Shown here piece by piece: positions 10,678 through 13,490 of a DNA stretch of 13,490 nucleotides (its first letter is position 1; each line of letters starts with the position of its first letter). The position numbers were made by a program, and so were the translations under genes. Below the pieces are notes generated by a model. That model was not told the origin of the DNA. It made no database searches and was given only the letters and a program-made list of their open reading frames with translations. The DNA is from Alphaproteobacteria bacterium (GTDB lineage Bacteria > Pseudomonadota > Alphaproteobacteria > Caulobacterales > Parvularculaceae). Location of the stretch: assembly GCA_030428745.1 (NCBI GenBank), contig JAUIEG010000018.1:1-13490 (forward strand). The letters are read 5' to 3'.

Positions 10678-12936
10678 ATGGGCATTGCATCGAGATATGC
10701 GCGCGCGCTGCTGCGCGCCACAGCCTTGGCGACGTTATGCGCGCCGACATTGGCTTTCGCACAAGCTGGAACCGGTGAAGACGCGGCTCGCGCCGCGGCG
10801 TCAGGCGACCAGATCGTTGTCACAGCGCGGCGGCGCGATGAGTCGATTCAGGATGTGCCGGCGCAGGTGACGGTTTTGAATTCGACTGCAATTCAAAACC
10901 GCGGCATCGAAAGACCCGCAGATTTCATAGCGCAGGTTCCGAACGTAACTTTCGTTGAAACTCAAAATGCCGGCACAAGCTTTCTTGTCATTCGCGGCAT
11001 CTCACAGGCGCGCAACAGCGAGCCTTCCGCCGCCATTGTCGTCGATGGCGTGCCGATGACGCAACCGGCGCAATTCAATCAGGCGCTGATCGACATTGAA
11101 CAAATCGAAGTGCTGAAAGGTCCGCAGGGCGCGCTTTACGGTCGCAATGCGATCGGCGGCGCGATCGTCATCACAACGAAAAAACCAAGCGATGAGTTCG
11201 AAGGAAAGTTCACCGCAGGTTATGAATCGGGACCTGGTTACAAGTTACAGGGCGCGCTTAACGTGCCGCTCGCCGAGAATTTCTATATGCGTGGGGCGAT
11301 TTCCTATTTCGATACCGAAGGGCACCTCACAAACGTCAATACCGTTGACGCGAGCGCCGAGAAAAATGTCGACCCTGTCGAGGACCTCAATGCACGGGTT
11401 TCTTTCCTGTTTGAGCCAACGGAAAATTTCAGCGCTGATTTGCGTCTGTCCGCAGATATTCTCGATACGCGCGCGCTTTACTATGTAATTCCCGATTTCG
11501 CGGACCCGAATTTCAACAACCCGAATTTTACCGATCGTCCGATCGATCTGAACAACTCCGGTGTGAATGAGCGGGATATCTACGACGCGTCGCTGAAATT
11601 GACGTATGGGACAGGCTATGGCGAGTTCACGTCGATCACGGGCTTCAACAGTGTCGAAGAATTGCTGACCGGCGATGGCTATCCGTTCGATCCCTTCGGG
11701 CCTTTTCCCATTAACCGGGTCGGCTTCAACTTCAGCCAAACCCAGTTTCTCGATGTTGAGACCTTCACCCAGGAGCTTCGCTTTACCTCACCATCCGACA
11801 ATCGCTTCCGCTGGATGGCGGGCGGCCAAATCTACGTTACGGATCGTTATATCTCGACGGGCAACCAGATTGACACCGGCGCCGGCGTGATACCTGTCTA
11901 TCGTACGCCAAGCACAGATCCCGCGCATCCACAGCTGACGTTCCTTGCTGATAGTCAGGACCAGTTCGCCTGGGCGGTTTATCTCAATACATCCTTTGAC
12001 ATCATGGATAATCTCGAATTGTCGCTGAACCTTCGCTACGACCATGACAAGCGCGAGAATACGACGCTCACACCGGCGGCGTTCCTGCCATGCGCACCAG
12101 GTCCTGAATGCGGCACCGGCGTTGTCAGAGAGAATACATGGGACGACTGGCAGCCGCAGGCGGTTTTGCGGTACACGCCGACGGACGACCTGACGCTGTT
12201 TGCAAGCTACGGCCGCGGCTTCCGCAGCGGCGGCTTTAACCAGACCGGCGTTGGCGGGCTGGCGGACGCCAGCGGCTTTTTCAATGTAGGCGATCTCTTC
12301 GATCAGGAAACCGCGAATACTTATGAAGCCGGTTTCAAGTCGAGCTTCATGGATGGCCGCGTCAATCTCAACGCCAGCGGCTACTTCACAAAAGCTGAAG
12401 GCACCTATTTCTTTGTCTTTATCGCCGCGAACTCAACGCAAAATCTCGGCAATATCGACGAGGTGGAGTACAAAGGTTTTGATGTCGAGCTGAACGCCAA
12501 CCTGACCGACAATCTCATGTTCAACGCCGGCTTCGGCTATACAGATAGCGAAATCACGGAGTTCCCGGACCCAGTTGCGATCGGGGCTGCGGCGCCGCTG
12601 GTGTCGGAATATACGATCAATGTCGGCGCTGAATATCGCGCGCCGCTATGGGGCGATCTCGATGCGCTCATCCGCGTTGACTACAACCGTCTTGGGGACA
12701 CTACATTTACAATTCCGTTCAGCGCGCCTGAGCTTGCGCTGGATGCGTTCCCGGTAGAGCGCGATCCCGTTGATCTCGTCAATCTTCGCGCGGGTATAAC
12801 GAATGACCAGTGGTCACTAATGTTCTGGTCAAGAAACTTGTTCGACGAAGAGTATAATACCGAGTATTCTCCGGGCGGATTTCTGTTCAAGGCGCAGCCC
12901 ATGCGATGGGGTGTCGATCTGACGGTGCGCTTCTAG
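10678..12936 (+). CDS. TonB-dependent outer-membrane receptor
   Basis: A 752-aa protein with GGGAGGA 7 nt before ATG. Signal peptide about 1-29 (ending TLAFAQA). A TonB-box-like DQIVVTARRRDE lies at 44-55. The plug domain (about 56-165) has DVPAQVTVLN, FLVIRGISQARNSEPSAAIVVDGV and IEQIEVLKGPQGALYGRNAIGGAIVI, all canonical. The 22-strand barrel fills the rest and ends in the typical aromatic terminus MRWGVDLTVRF. It is the general type found in sphingomonad-like and hyphomonad-like genomes and takes up siderophores, vitamins or organic substrates through energy from TonB/ExbBD. The double IclR-type operator in front ties it to the CoA-transferase/lyase/MetE-like operons, which argues for uptake of their substrate rather than iron. 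No iron-box (Fur) is evident upstream. Confidence 0.95.
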   Translation: MGIASRYARALLRATALATLCAPTLAFAQAGTGEDAARAAASGDQIVVTARRRDESIQDVPAQVTVLNSTAIQNRGIERPADFIAQVPNVTFVETQNAGTSFLVIRGISQARNSEPSAAIVVDGVPMTQPAQFNQALIDIEQIEVLKGPQGALYGRNAIGGAIVITTKKPSDEFEGKFTAGYESGPGYKLQGALNVPLAENFYMRGAISYFDTEGHLTNVNTVDASAEKNVDPVEDLNARVSFLFEPTENFSADLRLSADILDTRALYYVIPDFADPNFNNPNFTDRPIDLNNSGVNERDIYDASLKLTYGTGYGEFTSITGFNSVEELLTGDGYPFDPFGPFPINRVGFNFSQTQFLDVETFTQELRFTSPSDNRFRWMAGGQIYVTDRYISTGNQIDTGAGVIPVYRTPSTDPAHPQLTFLADSQDQFAWAVYLNTSFDIMDNLELSLNLRYDHDKRENTTLTPAAFLPCAPGPECGTGVVRENTWDDWQPQAVLRYTPTDDLTLFASYGRGFRSGGFNQTGVGGLADASGFFNVGDLFDQETANTYEAGFKSSFMDGRVNLNASGYFTKAEGTYFFVFIAANSTQNLGNIDEVEYKGFDVELNANLTDNLMFNAGFGYTDSEITEFPDPVAIGAAAPLVSEYTINVGAEYRAPLWGDLDALIRVDYNRLGDTTFTIPFSAPELALDAFPVERDPVDLVNLRAGITNDQWSLMFWSRNLFDEEYNTEYSPGGFLFKAQPMRWGVDLTVRF

Positions 12937-12940
12937 CGCG

Positions 12941-12967
12941 GCCCGATAACAGAAGGGCGGGCGTTTT
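12941..12967 (+). terminator. Weak terminator-like hairpin after receptor gene
   Basis: GCCCG (12941-12945) / CGGGC (12958-12962), 12-nt loop, then GTTTT. Short stem, so only a moderate call. The rest of 12968-13030 shows no clear promoter; I could not place the one for the next gene. Confidence 0.4.
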
Positions 12968-13043
12968 CGTCCTCCTTTACCAGGATTGGCCGGCGTCGTG
13001 TGAAATACGAAACCATTCGTGATGATTGGATAAGGAGAAAAAG

Positions 13044-13490
13044 GTGACGAAGGTTCTGGTGCTTTATTATTCGAGCTATGGCCATATTGAACAAATGGCC
13101 AAAGCCGTTGCAGAAGGCGCTGCGTCGGTTTCCGGCGTTTCCGTAGATATAAAGCGCACGCCGGAGCTGGTGCCAGAAAAGGTCGCCGCCGAATCCGGGA
13201 TTAAAACTGATCAGGACGCCCCCATCGCCGATCCAGCGGAGCTTGGAAATTACGACGCCATCATTTTCGGCACGCCGACACGGTTCGGCAATATGGCCGC
13301 GCAAATGCGAAATTTCCTGGACCAGACCGGCGGGCTCTGGATGTCGCGTGCGCTAGTGGGAAAAGTCGGGAGCGTGTTTACATCCACGGCGAGCCAGCAT
13401 GGTGGGCAAGAAACGACGATCACGTCTTTCCATACAACGCTTTTGCATCATGGGATGGTGATTGTAGGGCTCCCCTATACTTGGGAGGGC
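13044..13490 (+). CDS. wrbA: WrbA-type NAD(P)H:quinone oxidoreductase, 3' end cut
   Basis: 149 codons are in the window, open to the right edge. GTG start at 13044 with AAGGAG 6-7 nt upstream (13032-13037); no in-frame ATG precedes it. N-terminus TKVLVLYYSSYGHIEQMAKA (residues 2-21) is the flavodoxin-like FMN phosphate loop. GTPTRFGNMAAQMRNFLDQTGGLW (about 77-100) and FTSTASQHGGQETT (about 112-125) are WrbA signatures. Family knowledge: FMN enzyme giving two-electron reduction of quinones, protecting against redox cycling; full length near 200 aa, so about 50 residues are missing. It follows the TonB receptor by 107 nt in the same direction, but I see neither an EcfG-like box nor the tandem operator before it, so co-regulation is not shown. 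Confidence 0.95.
   Translation, partial: MTKVLVLYYSSYGHIEQMAKAVAEGAASVSGVSVDIKRTPELVPEKVAAESGIKTDQDAPIADPAELGNYDAIIFGTPTRFGNMAAQMRNFLDQTGGLWMSRALVGKVGSVFTSTASQHGGQETTITSFHTTLLHHGMVIVGLPYTWEG

Noticed and set aside
12937..13043. EcfG-like promoter or IclR operator before the WrbA gene
   Set aside because: Neither GGAAC with a -10 partner nor a TTCG-N5-CGAA palindrome is present. CGAA and TTCG near 13008-13018 occur in the opposite order to the operator.
1..13490. Mobile elements, CRISPR arrays, phage genes, attachment sites or tRNA genes
   Set aside because: No transposase-like protein, regularly spaced repeats, phage structural or integrase gene, or cloverleaf-like segment was seen.

Overview
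The window looks like chromosomal DNA of an alphaproteobacterium, possibly from the Parvularculaceae/Hyphomonadaceae side (low confidence). The reasons are repeated EcfG-type (general stress response) promoter boxes, small stress-associated membrane proteins (DUF1328, Pmp3/YqaE), a TonB-dependent receptor of the type common in aquatic alphaproteobacteria, and moderately high GC. I see no insertion sequence, CRISPR array, tRNA or rRNA.

Left third (1-3690): a cluster of short stress-type genes. From the left edge it holds an ATP-grasp enzyme cut by the window edge (-), a probable two-hairpin small RNA (-), a DUF1328 membrane protein (-), an unrecognised membrane protein (+), a 59-residue anchored acidic peptide (+), a 29-residue peptide plus a Pmp3/YqaE protein (+), and an exported PRC-barrel protein (+). 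Five of the six transcription starts supported here have GGAAC followed 16-17 nt later by TGTT, and the sixth has TGTA. This matches the consensus of the alphaproteobacterial general stress sigma factor EcfG (GGAAC-N16/17-CGTT) except for the first base of the -10. The cluster therefore reads as a local EcfG regulon, including a previously unannotated sRNA. Strong hairpin terminators separate the units.

Middle and right (3700-12936): a divergent catabolic or uptake locus. The leftward operon runs citryl-CoA lyase-like protein, short MetE-like methyltransferase, HTH/methyltransferase fusion, second MetE-like methyltransferase. The rightward genes are a class III CoA-transferase, an IclR regulator and a TonB-dependent receptor. 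Two intergenic regions, upstream of the CoA-transferase and of the receptor and 2.27 kb apart, carry the same double operator: two TTCG-N5-CGAA palindromes separated by exactly 6 nt, overlapping the predicted -35 element. This ties the receptor and the divergent operons into one IclR-controlled regulon. My reading is import of an unknown substrate, CoA activation, a citrate-synthase-like C-C cleavage or condensation, and zinc-dependent methyl or alkyl transfer. The substrate cannot be read from the sequence, and I do not recognise the combination as a described pathway.

Right edge (13044-13490): the 5' two-thirds or so of a WrbA-type NAD(P)H:quinone oxidoreductase, cut by the window end.
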